Shown: positions 43,586 to 52,312, counted from the stretch's first letter. The stretch is 64,000 nt of DNA from Kutzneria sp044547355 (GCF_044547355.1 NZ_JBIUAG010000022.1:105557-169556); one strand, 5' to 3'. Numbers and translations are program-made. Notes: generated from the sequence alone by a model not told the origin.

Positions 43586-45597
43586 GTGCGCGTCTTCCGC
43601 TTCTCGACGGGCGTGTCCAGGCCACGGCGGATCTGGCCGGGCGTGACCACGCTGTTCTCGTCCGGCCGGCCCTTGGCCGAGGCCAGCTGCCACGGCACGC
43701 TGGTCACCATCACGCCCGGCTGGAACAGCAGGCGGCCCTTGAGCCGCAGCGCGCTCTGGTTGTGCAGCAGCTGCTCCCACCAGTGGCCGACCACGTACTC
43801 GGGCAGGAACACCGTCACCACGTCGCGCGGGTTGTCGGTGCGGACCCGCTTCACGTAGTCCAGGACCGGCTTGGTGATCTCCCGGTAGGGCGACTCGATC
43901 ACCTTCAGCGTGGTCTTGAACGCCTGCCGCTCCCACTCGGCGACCAGGTCGCGGGTGTCGGCGTCGTCCACGTTGACGGTGACCGCCTCCAGGATGTCGG
44001 GCCGGGTGGCCTTGGCGTAGGACAGCGCCCGCAGCGTGGGCAGGTGCAGCTTGGACACCAGCACGATGGCGTGGTTGCGGGAGGGCATGACCGCGTTGTC
44101 CCGCTCCTGCTCGGCCATCCGCAGCTCGGCGGCCACCGTGTCGTAGTGCTTGCGGATGGCGGTCATCAGGGCGAAGATCGCCGCCATCGCGGCGATGGCG
44201 ATCCACGCGCCGTTGGTGAACTTGGTGATCAGCACCACGATCAGCACGGCCCCGGTGCAGACCAGGCCGATGGTGTTGATCGTCTGCGAGCGCCGCATCC
44301 GGGCCCGCACGCTCCTGTCCTCCTCGGTGGCCAGCAGCCGGTTCCAGTGCCGGATCATGCCGGCCTGGCTGCACGTGAACGACACGAACACGCCCACGAT
44401 GTAGAGCTGGATGAGCTTGGTCACCTCGGCGTCGAAGGCGACGATCAGCACCACCGCGAAGGCGGCCAGGAAGATGATGCCGTTGCTGAAGGCCAGCCGG
44501 TCGCCGCGGGTGTGCAGCTGGCGGGGCAGGTAGCGGTCCTGGGCCAGGATCGAGCCGAGCACCGGGAAGCCGTTGAACGCGGTGTTGGCCGCCAGCACCA
44601 GGATGATGCCGGTGACGAAGGAGATGTAGTAGAAGGCCGGCGGGAAGTTGCTGAACACCGCGGCCGCGATCTGGGCCAGGATCGTCTTCTGCTGGTAGCC
44701 GGCCGGCGCGCCGCCCAGCTGGGTGGCCGGGTCGTCGGCGAAGTTGACGTGGGTGAGCACGGCCAGGCTGATGATGCCGATCAGCATCACCACCGCGATC
44801 AGGCCCATCATCAGCAGCGTGGTCGCGGCGTTGCGGGACTTCGGCTTGCGGAAGGCCGGCACGCCGTTGCTGATCGCCTCCACGCCGGTCAGCGCGGCGC
44901 AGCCGGAGGAGAAGGCCCGCAGGATAAGGAACGCGAACGCGATGCCGGTCCACGACTGGGTGGCGTGCAGGGTGAAGCCGGCGCTCTCGGCCCGCAGGTC
45001 GGCCCCGGCCAGGGCCCGCACGAAGCCCCAGATCATCATGCCGATGATGCCGATCATGAATCCGTAGGTCGGGATGGCGAAGGCGGTGCCCGACTCGCGC
45101 AGGCCGCGCAGGTTCATCGCGGTCAGCAGGCCGACCACGAGCAGGCAGAACAGCACCTTGTGCTCGCCGACGAACGGCAGCGCCGAGCCGATGTTGGCGA
45201 TGCCCGACGCGGTGGACACCGCCACCGTCAGGATGTAGTCGACCAGCAGGGCGCTGGCCACGGTCAGCCCGAAGTAGCGGCCGAGGTTGGTGGTCGCCAC
45301 CTCGTAGTCGCCGCCGCCGCTGGGGTAGGCGTGCACGTTCTGCCGGTACGAGGCGACGACGACCAGCATGACCAGCGCCACCACGACACCGATCCACGGC
45401 GCGAAGCCGTAGGCCGACAGGCCCGCCACGCTGAGTGTAAGGAAGATCTCCTCCGGGGCGTACGCCACCGAGGACAGCGCGTCGGAGGCGAACACCGGCA
45501 GAGCGATCCGCTTGGGCAGCAGCGTGTGCGCCAGTCGGTCACTGCGGAAGGGTCGGCCGAGGACGAGCCGTTTGGCCGCGGTCGCAAGCTTGGACAC
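43582..45597 (-). CDS. KimA-like APC-family potassium permease
   Basis: This 671-residue protein has twelve predicted membrane helices in its first 470 residues. FASDALSSVAYAPEEIFLTL and YPSGGGDYEVATTNLG match the KimA/APC unwound-helix regions. A soluble C-terminal domain of about 190 residues follows, with HAIVLVSKLHLPTLRALSYA, VTVNVDDADTRDLVAEWERQ and VVTVFLPEYVVGHWWEQLLH, like the cyclic-di-AMP-responsive KimA tail. KimA is a K+/H+ symporter. It is divergent from two TrkA genes across 150 bases, the arrangement of Rv2690c with ceoB/ceoC. No ydaO-type riboswitch is evident in that gap. The exact substrate is an inference from family and context. Confidence 0.85.
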   Translation of the reverse strand: MSKLATAAKRLVLGRPFRSDRLAHTLLPKRIALPVFASDALSSVAYAPEEIFLTLSVAGLSAYGFAPWIGVVVALVMLVVVASYRQNVHAYPSGGGDYEVATTNLGRYFGLTVASALLVDYILTVAVSTASGIANIGSALPFVGEHKVLFCLLVVGLLTAMNLRGLRESGTAFAIPTYGFMIGIIGMMIWGFVRALAGADLRAESAGFTLHATQSWTGIAFAFLILRAFSSGCAALTGVEAISNGVPAFRKPKSRNAATTLLMMGLIAVVMLIGIISLAVLTHVNFADDPATQLGGAPAGYQQKTILAQIAAAVFSNFPPAFYYISFVTGIILVLAANTAFNGFPVLGSILAQDRYLPRQLHTRGDRLAFSNGIIFLAAFAVVLIVAFDAEVTKLIQLYIVGVFVSFTCSQAGMIRHWNRLLATEEDRSVRARMRRSQTINTIGLVCTGAVLIVVLITKFTNGAWIAIAAMAAIFALMTAIRKHYDTVAAELRMAEQERDNAVMPSRNHAIVLVSKLHLPTLRALSYAKATRPDILEAVTVNVDDADTRDLVAEWERQAFKTTLKVIESPYREITKPVLDYVKRVRTDNPRDVVTVFLPEYVVGHWWEQLLHNQSALRLKGRLLFQPGVMVTSVPWQLASAKGRPDENSVVTPGQIRRGLDTPVEKRKTRT

Positions 45598-45749
45598 AAC
45601 GAGAGAGCGTAGGCGAGGTCGTCACCGCTTCGGAGCAGTCGTCGGTAGGTTGGGGAACAAACCGGTCCATTGGTGCATTGGGGGGTTGCGGGGATCCCAC
45701 GTCCGCGCCGCCAGGTACCGTGCAGCCGCATCGCGGAGGAGGACTATTC

Positions 45750-46415
45750 GTGCACGTGGTGGTCATGGGCTGCGGCCGGGTGGGGGCATCGCTGGCCAAG
45801 TCGCTGGAGCGGCTCGGCAACCAGGTCGCCGTCATCGACAAGAACGGCCAGGCGTTCCGGCGGCTGGGCAGCGACTTCCACGGCCAGCAGGTCGTGGGCA
45901 ACGGCTTCGACCGGCAGGTGCTGATCGCCGCCGGCATCGAGCGGGCCGGCGCGCTGGCCGCCGTCTCCAGCGGGGACAACTCCAACATCATCGCGGCCCG
46001 GGTGGCCCGCGAGACCTTCGGCGTCCAGCACGTCGTGGCGCGGATCTACGACCCCAAGCGGGCCGCCGTCTACGAGCGCCTGGGCATCCCGACCGTGGCC
46101 ACCGTGCCGTGGGCCACCGACCGGTTCCTGCGCATGCTGGTGCCCGAGGGCCAGGCCGCGGCCTGGCGGGACCCGTCCGGCACGGTCGCCATCCTGCCCC
46201 TGCCGGTGCACGAGGGCTGGGTCGGCCGCAAGGTCGCCGAGCTCCAGGAGACCGTCAACTGCCGGGTGGCGTTCATCATGCGCTTCGGCACCGGCGTGCT
46301 GCCCGAGCCCAGCACCGTCGTGCAGGCCGACGACGAGATCTACGTCGCCGCCCTGTCCGGCACCATCACCGAAATCACCGCGGCGGCGGGCCAGGCACCC
46401 GAGGAGAGCCACTGA
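45750..46415 (+). CDS. ceoB: TrkA-type potassium-transport regulatory protein (first)
   Basis: This 221-residue protein has an RCK-N domain starting MHVVVMGCGRVGASLAKSLE, a GxGxxG nucleotide-binding motif, with an acidic partner in VAVIDKNG. An RCK-C domain occupies the last 80 residues (VGRKVAELQETVNCRVAFI). These proteins bind NAD(H) or ATP and gate potassium channels or transporters. GTG 45750 follows GGAGGAGGAC. It overlaps the next gene by one base in TGATG. It corresponds to CeoB (Rv2691). Confidence 0.93.
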   Translation: MHVVVMGCGRVGASLAKSLERLGNQVAVIDKNGQAFRRLGSDFHGQQVVGNGFDRQVLIAAGIERAGALAAVSSGDNSNIIAARVARETFGVQHVVARIYDPKRAAVYERLGIPTVATVPWATDRFLRMLVPEGQAAAWRDPSGTVAILPLPVHEGWVGRKVAELQETVNCRVAFIMRFGTGVLPEPSTVVQADDEIYVAALSGTITEITAAAGQAPEESH

Positions 46416-47077
46416 TGCGAGTCGCGATCGCGGGCGCCGGGGCCGTCGGCCGGTCCATCGCCCAGGAGCTGCTCGGCAGCAACCACCAGGTGATGCTCAT
46501 CGAACGGGACGCGGCGCACTTCGAGCCCAGCACCGTCGAGCAGGCCGAGTGGGTGCAGGCCGACGCGTGTGAGCTGTCCTCGCTGGAGGACGCCGGGCTG
46601 CAACTGTGCGACGTGGTCATCGCCGCCACCGGCGACGACAAGGTCAACCTGGTGGTGTCGCTGCTGGCCAAGACCGAGTTCGCGGTGCGCCGGGTGGTGG
46701 CCCGGGTCAACGACCCGGCCAACGAGTGGCTGTTCACCGAGGCGTGGGGCGTGGACGTGGCCGTGTCCACGCCGCGCATGCTGGCCGCCATGGTCGAGGA
46801 GGCCGTCAACATCGGCGACCTGGTGCGGCTGATGACGCTGCGGCAGGGCCAGGCCAACCTGGTGGAGATCACCCTGCCGCACGACACCAACCTGGCCGGG
46901 CAGGCCGTGGGCCAGCTCAACCTGCCCCGGGACGCGGCGCTGGTGACCATCCTGCGCGGCGGACGGGTCATCGTGCCCCAGGCCGACGACCCGTTCGAGC
47001 AGGGCGACGAGCTGCTGTTCGTGGCCGCCGCCGACGTCGAGCACGAGATCAGGACCGCGCTCGGCCTGAGCAGCTGA
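46415..47077 (+). CDS. ceoC: TrkA-type potassium-transport regulatory protein (second)
   Basis: This 220-residue paralogue starts MRVAIAGAGAVGRSIAQELL and shows the same RCK-N (VVIAATGDDKVNLVVSLLA) and RCK-C (LAGQAVGQLNLPRDAALVTI) domains. The pair could form a heteromeric ring controlling the divergent permease. It corresponds to CeoC (Rv2692). A family B terminator follows 13 bases after its stop. Confidence 0.93.
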   Translation: MRVAIAGAGAVGRSIAQELLGSNHQVMLIERDAAHFEPSTVEQAEWVQADACELSSLEDAGLQLCDVVIAATGDDKVNLVVSLLAKTEFAVRRVVARVNDPANEWLFTEAWGVDVAVSTPRMLAAMVEEAVNIGDLVRLMTLRQGQANLVEITLPHDTNLAGQAVGQLNLPRDAALVTILRGGRVIVPQADDPFEQGDELLFVAAADVEHEIRTALGLSS

Positions 47078-47089
47078 GGCTCCCCTAAT

Positions 47090-47142
47090 GTCATGAAGGG
47101 CCCCTTACTGACGTTCAACGTCAGTAAGGGGCCCTTCATGAC
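47090..47142. terminator. Perfect 25-bp palindrome, family B copy 2
   Basis: Arms GTCATGAAGGGCCCCTTACT... and its exact complement (25 bases each) enclose loop TCA; AAAAAAA follows on the plus strand, which gives a U-run before the stem in minus-strand transcripts. It lies between convergent ceoC and the DUF3159 gene. The core is shared with 15967-16003. Confidence 0.85.
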
Positions 47143-47149
47143 AAAAAAA

Positions 47150-47857
47150 CTAGGCCGGTTCCTGGGCGGGCTTGGGCTCCTCGGCCGGCTCGGGCTGGCG
47201 CTGCTCGGCGGCCAGCTGGGCCAGGCGCTTGTCGGCCTTGCGCACCGCCCAGACGGTGACGCCGATGGCGATGGCGGTCAGCGGATAGCCCATGGCGATG
47301 CGGGCCACGCCCAGCAGGCCCACGTCGTTCTGGTCGTACAGCCACTGCTGGACCACGAACTTGGACCCGAACACCAGGATCCAGACCAGGGTCGCCACGT
47401 CGTAGTAGAGGCGGGCGGCGCGGTCGGCGCGCCACTTGAAGCCCGAGTTGTTCAGCGTCGACCAGATCACGCCGGCCAGCGGCCAGCGCACCAGCGCCGA
47501 GATCAGGAACGCCGCGCAGTAGGCCAGGCTGCTCCAGATGCCGAAGGCGAAGAAGCCCTTGGCCGAGCCGGTGCGGATGGTGATGAAGGCGCACACGGCG
47601 ATGCCCAGCAGGCCGGAGATGGCCGGTTGCAGCGGCTCGCGGCGGATCAGCCGCAGCAGCGCGATGGCCACCGCCACGCCGACCGCCGCCCACAGCGCGG
47701 CCTGCCAGTCGAACAGGTAGTTGGCCAGCACGAAGACGACGACCGGCACCGAGGAGTAGATCAGGCCGCTGACGCCGCCCATCTGCTCCAGCAGGGTCGG
47801 CATCGGCTTGTCCGGCTCGTCCTGCTCATCGGCCCTGGGGGCCGGCTGTTCGCTCAT
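47150..47857 (-). CDS. DUF3159 membrane protein
   Basis: This 235-residue protein has a charged N-terminus, about five to six membrane helices and an acidic Pro/Glu-rich tail (EPAEEPKPAQEPA). LLEQMGGVSGLIYSSVPVVV and ALWAAVGVAVAIALLRLIRR fit DUF3159 of the Rv2693c context. The function is unknown. ATG 47857 overlaps the stop of the OB-fold gene in ATGA. Confidence 0.88.
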   Translation of the reverse strand: MSEQPAPRADEQDEPDKPMPTLLEQMGGVSGLIYSSVPVVVFVLANYLFDWQAALWAAVGVAVAIALLRLIRREPLQPAISGLLGIAVCAFITIRTGSAKGFFAFGIWSSLAYCAAFLISALVRWPLAGVIWSTLNNSGFKWRADRAARLYYDVATLVWILVFGSKFVVQQWLYDQNDVGLLGVARIAMGYPLTAIAIGVTVWAVRKADKRLAQLAAEQRQPEPAEEPKPAQEPA

Positions 47858-48228
47858 GAAGTCTGCAACTCGTAGTAGGGGTTGTAGAGCACCTTGCGGC
47901 CGTCCCGGACCGCGAGCCGACCCCGGGCCTTGAGGGTGCGCCCCGGCTCGATGCCCGCGATGCGGCGCCGTCCGAGCCAGACTAGCGTCACACCCTCGGT
48001 GCCGTCGTAGAGCTCGGCCTCCAGGGTCGCCGCCGCGTCGCGCGGGCACAGCTCGACGCTGCGCAGCCGGCCGAGCACGGTGACCTCCTCGCCGGACCGG
48101 CAGTCGCACGCCCGCTGCGCCCCGACGGCGTCGACCTCGCGCGACAGGTCGTCGGCGTCCAACTCGGTGACGTCGCTGGTCAGTCGGCGTACGAGACGGT
48201 TCCAGTAGCCGCCCCTTGAGCTCGCCAT
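47854..48228 (-). CDS. OB-fold nucleic-acid-binding domain protein
   Basis: This 124-residue protein has a helical N-terminal 40 residues and an OB-fold (EEVTVLGRLRSVELCPRDAA, LEAELYDGTEGVTLVWLGRR, GIEPGRTLKARGRLAVRDGR). It resembles the tRNA-anticodon-type OB folds and corresponds to Rv2694c. It may bind single-stranded nucleic acid; the role is not established. Co-translation with DUF3159 is indicated by the ATGA overlap. Confidence 0.88.
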   Translation of the reverse strand: MASSRGGYWNRLVRRLTSDVTELDADDLSREVDAVGAQRACDCRSGEEVTVLGRLRSVELCPRDAAATLEAELYDGTEGVTLVWLGRRRIAGIEPGRTLKARGRLAVRDGRKVLYNPYYELQTS

Positions 48229-48337
48229 TTCTCCGCGCTCCTATGCGCCTTGTGGCCCCCACGCCGGGCCGTTCACCAGCCAGGGTAACCGTGCGGGGGC
48301 TCCGCCAACCGCGTCCGAACCGGCAAGATCTGCCGTT

Positions 48338-49060
48338 GTGACCGACACGGCCGTCCTATTGCCCGGAACCGGATCGGATGACGTTTTCATCCGATCGGTC
48401 TTCACCGTCCCGCTGACCGCCGCCGGGGTGACGCTCGTCGCTCCGGAACCGGTTCCAGGGCCGGATCTGGGCCACCGGCACCGGCTTTCCCTGGACGCCG
48501 CCTTCGACGCCCACGGGCCCGTGCTCGCCGGCGGCATCTCCTTCGGGGCCCACCTGGCCGCCGAGTGGGCTTGCGCACACCCCTCCCGCTGCGCCGGCCT
48601 GCTGCTGGCCCTGCCGGCCTGGCACGGCTCCCCCGTCGACTGCCCGGCCTCCGTCGCCGCCCGCCACTCCGCGTCCCTCGTCCAGCGGGACGGCCTCGAC
48701 GCCACCCTCGCCTCGGCCGCCGCCGACGTCCCCACCTGGCTGGCCGACGAGCTCTCCCGGGCCTGGCGCCGCCACGGCTCCGGGCTCGTCGACTCCCTGC
48801 TCGCCGCCGCCGACCGCCCCGCCCCCACCCTCGGCCAGCTCGCCGCCCTCGACATCCCCGTCGGCATCGCCGCCGTCCGCGACGACCCCCTGCACCCGGC
48901 TTCCGTCGCCGCCCAGTGGGCCGCCGCCATCCCCGGCGCCGAGCTCCGCTCCCTGTCCTTCGCCGACTTCGGCGCGGACCGCTCCGCCCTGGGCCGCGCC
49001 GCCGTCGAGGCCTGGCAGGCGTCGGCGGCTAACGCGAAGGCAGGTCCGCCGAGCCGGTGA
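48338..49060 (+). CDS. Alpha/beta hydrolase-like protein
   Basis: This 240-residue protein has an alpha/beta hydrolase nucleophile elbow (VLAGGISFGAHLAAEWA, Ser in GISFG), a LLLALPAW strand and a late IAAVRDDPLHPAS segment that can provide the Asp and His. It lies between the OB-fold gene and DUF3710, as does Rv2695. The C-terminal 32 bases overlap the convergent metallopeptidase-like gene. Substrate unknown. Confidence 0.78.
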   Translation: MTDTAVLLPGTGSDDVFIRSVFTVPLTAAGVTLVAPEPVPGPDLGHRHRLSLDAAFDAHGPVLAGGISFGAHLAAEWACAHPSRCAGLLLALPAWHGSPVDCPASVAARHSASLVQRDGLDATLASAAADVPTWLADELSRAWRRHGSGLVDSLLAAADRPAPTLGQLAALDIPVGIAAVRDDPLHPASVAAQWAAAIPGAELRSLSFADFGADRSALGRAAVEAWQASAANAKAGPPSR

Positions 49061-49793
49061 GCGCCCCGTGCAGCAGGTCGAGCGCCTGCTCACCGGTGAT
49101 CAGCGAACTCCCGTACGCGGCGAGCACGGCGCGCTTCCAGGCCGCGCCGGTCGCCCCGACCGGCAGATCCTCGACCGGTGCGGCGCCGAGTTGGGCGAGG
49201 AAGTCGCCGAGGACCGGGGTCGCGGCGGCCAGCGACCGCTGCTCACCCTCGTCCACCAACCCCAGGTCGACGGCCCGCCGCACCACCAGGTCCCAGGAGA
49301 CGCGACAGGCGCCGGCCACTCGGACCAGGGCCGGCCGGCGCAGCCGTGGGTCGGCGGGCCATTCCTGCCGCAACGCCGGCGCGGGCACCAGGAAGGCCCG
49401 GGCGAACGCGTCGATGCCGTGAGCCTCGCCGAAGAGGTGGCGGCCGAGTTGACGGGCGGCCCGCGCCCGGCGACCTCCCGAATCGGTCCGGCCGCCGATG
49501 ACGGCCGCGCCGACGCCGTCGAGCGCCGTCCAGGAACCCTCGGCGTCACTGTCGACGACCAGCAGGTAGAGCCCGAACCGCGCGCAGACGTCGGCGAGCG
49601 CCGGCAGCGGGCCGTCGACGCCGAGCCGCGCCCGCGCGTCGCGGGCCAGCGCCTCGGCCTCGGCCGCACCGGTCGGTGGCGGCTCGTCCATCCGTATCTC
49701 GGGAGCGCCGATCAGCCGGTGCTCGACCAGCAGGCGGACCGACGACGCGTGGTCGGTCAGGTCGGGATCGAGCGGCCGGGCCGGCTGTGCCAT
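49029..49793 (-). CDS. ImmA/IrrE-like protein with a degenerate zinc motif
   Basis: This 254-residue protein resembles an ImmA/IrrE peptidase around LARDARARLGVDGPLPALAD, GLYLLVVDSDAEGSWTALDG and DAFARAFLVPAPALRQEWPA. The place of the HEXXH motif reads ARQLGRHLFGE, so the first His and the Glu are missing and it should not cleave peptides. It could act as a binding protein or regulator. ATG 49793 follows GAGGATCACC. It and the next gene are not part of the mycobacterial block and look inserted between the Rv2695 and Rv2696c equivalents. Confidence 0.7.
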   Translation of the reverse strand: MAQPARPLDPDLTDHASSVRLLVEHRLIGAPEIRMDEPPPTGAAEAEALARDARARLGVDGPLPALADVCARFGLYLLVVDSDAEGSWTALDGVGAAVIGGRTDSGGRRARAARQLGRHLFGEAHGIDAFARAFLVPAPALRQEWPADPRLRRPALVRVAGACRVSWDLVVRRAVDLGLVDEGEQRSLAAATPVLGDFLAQLGAAPVEDLPVGATGAAWKRAVLAAYGSSLITGEQALDLLHGALTGSADLPSR

Positions 49794-49842
49794 GAGGTGA
49801 TCCTCTTGCATCCGAGGCGATGAGGACCAGGCCTGTGCCCGT

Positions 49843-50685
49843 TCAGGCAAGGCTCTCGGCCAGCTTCCGGAGCATGGGGGTGCTGCCGTCCTGCGCGTCC
49901 CGGCGGACCTGGGACATCAGCAGCAGGACGGCCAGGGCCCGGCACCACTCGAAGGCCCGGTGCTCGTCGAGGACGCCGAGGGCGGCGACGCGGGCGTGTA
50001 GGGCGGCGACGGTGGAGACGTCGAGGAAGGCCCAGTCGACGACGTCGAGGTCGGGGTCGCCGAGGCAGGGACGGGGGTCGATGGCCACGAAGCGGGAGCC
50101 GGAGGCCAGGACGTTGGCGGGGTGGAGGTCGCCGTGCACGAGGCGGACGACGGAGCCGGTGTCGGCGAGGCGGCGGGCGGCGGCGTGGGAGGCGGTGACC
50201 AGCGCCGGGGGCAGGCCGGGGTTGCGGCGAAGGGCCAGGTCGTACATGAAGTCGACGCGCTGGGCGACGGTGAGGAAGCCGGCGGTGGGCGCGGGCACGG
50301 AGCGGAGCTCGGCCAGCAGGCCGGCGGCGGGCCGCCAGTCGGCGAGCGGGGTCCCGGGCTCCAGGGCCTCGATGAGCAGGGCGTTGTCCGCGGCCTCGGA
50401 GTCGAGCACGGAGACGACGGCCGGACAGTCGGCCCAGGCCTGGAGGGCGGCGAGCTCGGTGGCGAAGACCTCGTGGTCGGGAGTGACCTTGAGATAGGCG
50501 AAGGAGCCGTCGGCCCGGCGGCACCGGAAGGTGCACGAGGTGCTGCCGGTGCTCATCCGAGCCACGACCGACAGCCCCCACCGCGCGGACAGCCGCCCGA
50601 CCAGCGCGGGCACCCCGTCGAGCCACGACTGGACGTCCGGGCCGAAGCGCTGGCGGAGGCGCTCGGCCGTCTGGTCGGACAGCAA
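49843..50685 (-). CDS. Aminoglycoside-phosphotransferase-fold kinase
   Basis: This protein of about 280 residues has the APH fold: a nucleotide-binding CTFRCRRADGSFAYLKVTPD with its Lys, the catalytic loop VRLVHGDLHPANVLASG (Asp and Asn) and metal-binding FVAIDPRPCLGDPDLDVVDW. Such kinases phosphorylate aminoglycosides, choline or other small molecules. Resistance cannot be inferred from the fold alone. TTG 50685 is the most likely start because the reading frame becomes conserved there and lies just after the DUF3710 stop; it is uncertain. Confidence 0.82.
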   Translation of the reverse strand: MLSDQTAERLRQRFGPDVQSWLDGVPALVGRLSARWGLSVVARMSTGSTSCTFRCRRADGSFAYLKVTPDHEVFATELAALQAWADCPAVVSVLDSEAADNALLIEALEPGTPLADWRPAAGLLAELRSVPAPTAGFLTVAQRVDFMYDLALRRNPGLPPALVTASHAAARRLADTGSVVRLVHGDLHPANVLASGSRFVAIDPRPCLGDPDLDVVDWAFLDVSTVAALHARVAALGVLDEHRAFEWCRALAVLLLMSQVRRDAQDGSTPMLRKLAESLA

Positions 50686-50689
50686 GGGA

Positions 50690-51334
50690 TCAGCCCTGCT
50701 GCTGGGCCTGGATGTGCTGGGCGATGGCCGGCGGCAGCTCGACCGGCAGCGGCGTGCGCACGGGCTGGGGAGCGACACCACGGACGACGACGGTGCCCCG
50801 GACGACGTTGCGCAGCAGCTCGGAGGCCATCACGTTGTGCTCACCGGGCCCGGCCACGACGCCCCGCAGCATCCACCGCGGACCGTCGACGCCGATGAAG
50901 CGCAGCACGACGTTGTTGGCGGTGGCGGCCAGCTCGGTGCCCCACTCGCCGGCCTCCTTGATCACCCGGGCCCCGTCGCCCCGCAGCTGGGTGACCAGCT
51001 CCTCGGAGATCTCGGGCCACAGGCCGCCGGTCCGCGGCGCGGCGTACGCGCTGACGGTGATCTGGCCGATGGGCGTCACCAGGTGCACGGCGCGAACCGG
51101 ACCCGACGGGTCGACCTCGACCTGAAGCTGCGCCCCCTCCGGCACCGGCACCCGCACGGAGCCCAGGTCCAGCCGGGACAGGCCGTCGGCCGGCTCGTCG
51201 GCCTCGTCGAACGGGCCGCTGGTCGACGGCTCGTCGGCGGCCGGCTGCTCGGCGTCGTCGTAGTTCGGTACCCCCAGGCGGCCGGAGTCCTTGCTGACGT
51301 GGTGCCGCCCGCGCTTGCCGCGCTTGCCGAACAT
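50690..51334 (-). CDS. DUF3710 protein
   Basis: This 214-residue protein has a basic N-terminus (MFGKRGKRGRHHV) and an acidic linker. The DUF3710 domain follows: LDLGSVRVPVPEGAQLQVEV, VSAYAAPRTGGLWPEISEEL, ELAATANNVVLRFIGVDGPR and MLRGVVAGP. It ends in a Gln-rich tail. It lies six bases after dut and corresponds to Rv2696c. Function unknown; the constant link with dut is the main clue. Confidence 0.9.
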   Translation of the reverse strand: MFGKRGKRGRHHVSKDSGRLGVPNYDDAEQPAADEPSTSGPFDEADEPADGLSRLDLGSVRVPVPEGAQLQVEVDPSGPVRAVHLVTPIGQITVSAYAAPRTGGLWPEISEELVTQLRGDGARVIKEAGEWGTELAATANNVVLRFIGVDGPRWMLRGVVAGPGEHNVMASELLRNVVRGTVVVRGVAPQPVRTPLPVELPPAIAQHIQAQQQG

Positions 51335-51340
51335 TCTCGG

Positions 51341-51808
51341 TTACTCCTTAGTGCCTGCGAGCACCGCGTGCCCGCCGGTGGATCCGTAGCCGCCGACGCC
51401 GCGCTCCGACTCGGGCAGCTCGTCGACCTCCGTGAAGACCACGTGCTCGACGCGCTGCACGACCAGCTGCGCGATCCGGTCGCCCCGGCGCAGCTCGATC
51501 GGCTCACGGAGATCGTGGTTGATCAGGCACACCCGGATCTCGCCGCGATAGCCCGCGTCGATGGTGCCGGGGGTGTTCACCACGCTCAGGCCCACCCGGG
51601 CGGCCAGCCCGGAGCGGGGGTGCACGAATCCGGCGAAGCCCACCGGCAGCGCGATGGCCACCCCGGTGCCGACGACGGCGCGCTCACCGGGCTCGATGAC
51701 CACGTCGGCGGTCGTCACCAGATCCACGCCGGCGTCGCCGGCGGTGGCGTAGGACGGCACGGGAACGCCGGGGTCGGTTCGGGAGAGGAGGACCTGCACG
51801 CTGGACAC
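51341..51808 (-). CDS. dut: Deoxyuridine 5'-triphosphate nucleotidohydrolase (dUTPase)
   Basis: This 155-residue enzyme has all five dUTPase motifs: DAGVDLVTTADVVI, PRSGLAARVGL, NTPGTIDAGYRGEIRVCLIN, RIAQLVVQR and GVGGYGSTGGHA. It converts dUTP to dUMP as a trimer, keeping uracil out of DNA. GTG 51808 aligns with the mycobacterial N-terminus; a GTG at 51820 could add four residues. It is divergent from the DUF3093 gene across only 24 bases, so the promoters overlap. Confidence 0.95.
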   Translation of the reverse strand: MSSVQVLLSRTDPGVPVPSYATAGDAGVDLVTTADVVIEPGERAVVGTGVAIALPVGFAGFVHPRSGLAARVGLSVVNTPGTIDAGYRGEIRVCLINHDLREPIELRRGDRIAQLVVQRVEHVVFTEVDELPESERGVGGYGSTGGHAVLAGTKE

Positions 51809-51832
51809 GGCGCGTGACACTACCCTGGACCC

Positions 51833-52303
51833 GTGACCGAGAGCGTGAGTGCGGTGGCAAAGGCGAAGCCGGTGTTCGCGGAGCGGCTCTACGTGCCGTG
51901 GTGGGGCTGGCCGCTGCCGGTCGTCGCGGCCGTGCTGATGGCCGCCGAGGTGCACATGGGCTACCCCGGCGTGCGGGCGTGGCTGCCCTACCTCATCACG
52001 ATCCCGCTGGTGGTGGGCGTGATGCTGTGGCTGGGCCGGGCCACCGTGAAGGTCGTCGACGACGAGCTGTGGGTGGGCGACGCCCACGTGCCGCTGCGCT
52101 TCGTCGACGAGGTCGAGGTGATTTCGGCCAAGGCCAAGCGCAAGGCGCTCGGCCCGGACCTGGACCCCGCCGCCTTCGTGGCGCACCGCGGCTGGGTCGG
52201 GCCGGTCCTCCGGGTCTACCTCAACGACCCGGCGGATCCGACCCCGTACTGGCTGTTCAGCGTCCGCAACGCGGACAAGCTGGCCGCCATCTTGCACAAC
52301 TGA
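51833..52303 (+). CDS. DUF3093 membrane protein
   Basis: This 156-residue protein has two membrane helices (about residues 25-42 and 52-68) and a soluble C-terminal domain with VKVVDDELWVGDAHVPLRFV and WLFSVRNADKLAAILHN, as in DUF3093. It corresponds to Rv2698. Function unknown. GTG 51833 is near the dut start on the other strand. Confidence 0.88.
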   Translation: MTESVSAVAKAKPVFAERLYVPWWGWPLPVVAAVLMAAEVHMGYPGVRAWLPYLITIPLVVGVMLWLGRATVKVVDDELWVGDAHVPLRFVDEVEVISAKAKRKALGPDLDPAAFVAHRGWVGPVLRVYLNDPADPTPYWLFSVRNADKLAAILHN

Positions 52304-52312
52304 CCCCCAGAA

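Noticed and set aside
43586..45397. A minus-strand extension of the TRAM methyltransferase frame back to 45397
   Set aside because: The extra 604 residues overlap the permease in another frame and are low-complexity; GTG 43585 with its GTGA overlap is the natural start.
43378..45612. A 744-codon plus-strand frame opposite the KimA-like permease
   Set aside because: The minus strand encodes a 12-helix permease with family motifs; the antisense translation is His/Arg/Gly/Gln-rich without features.
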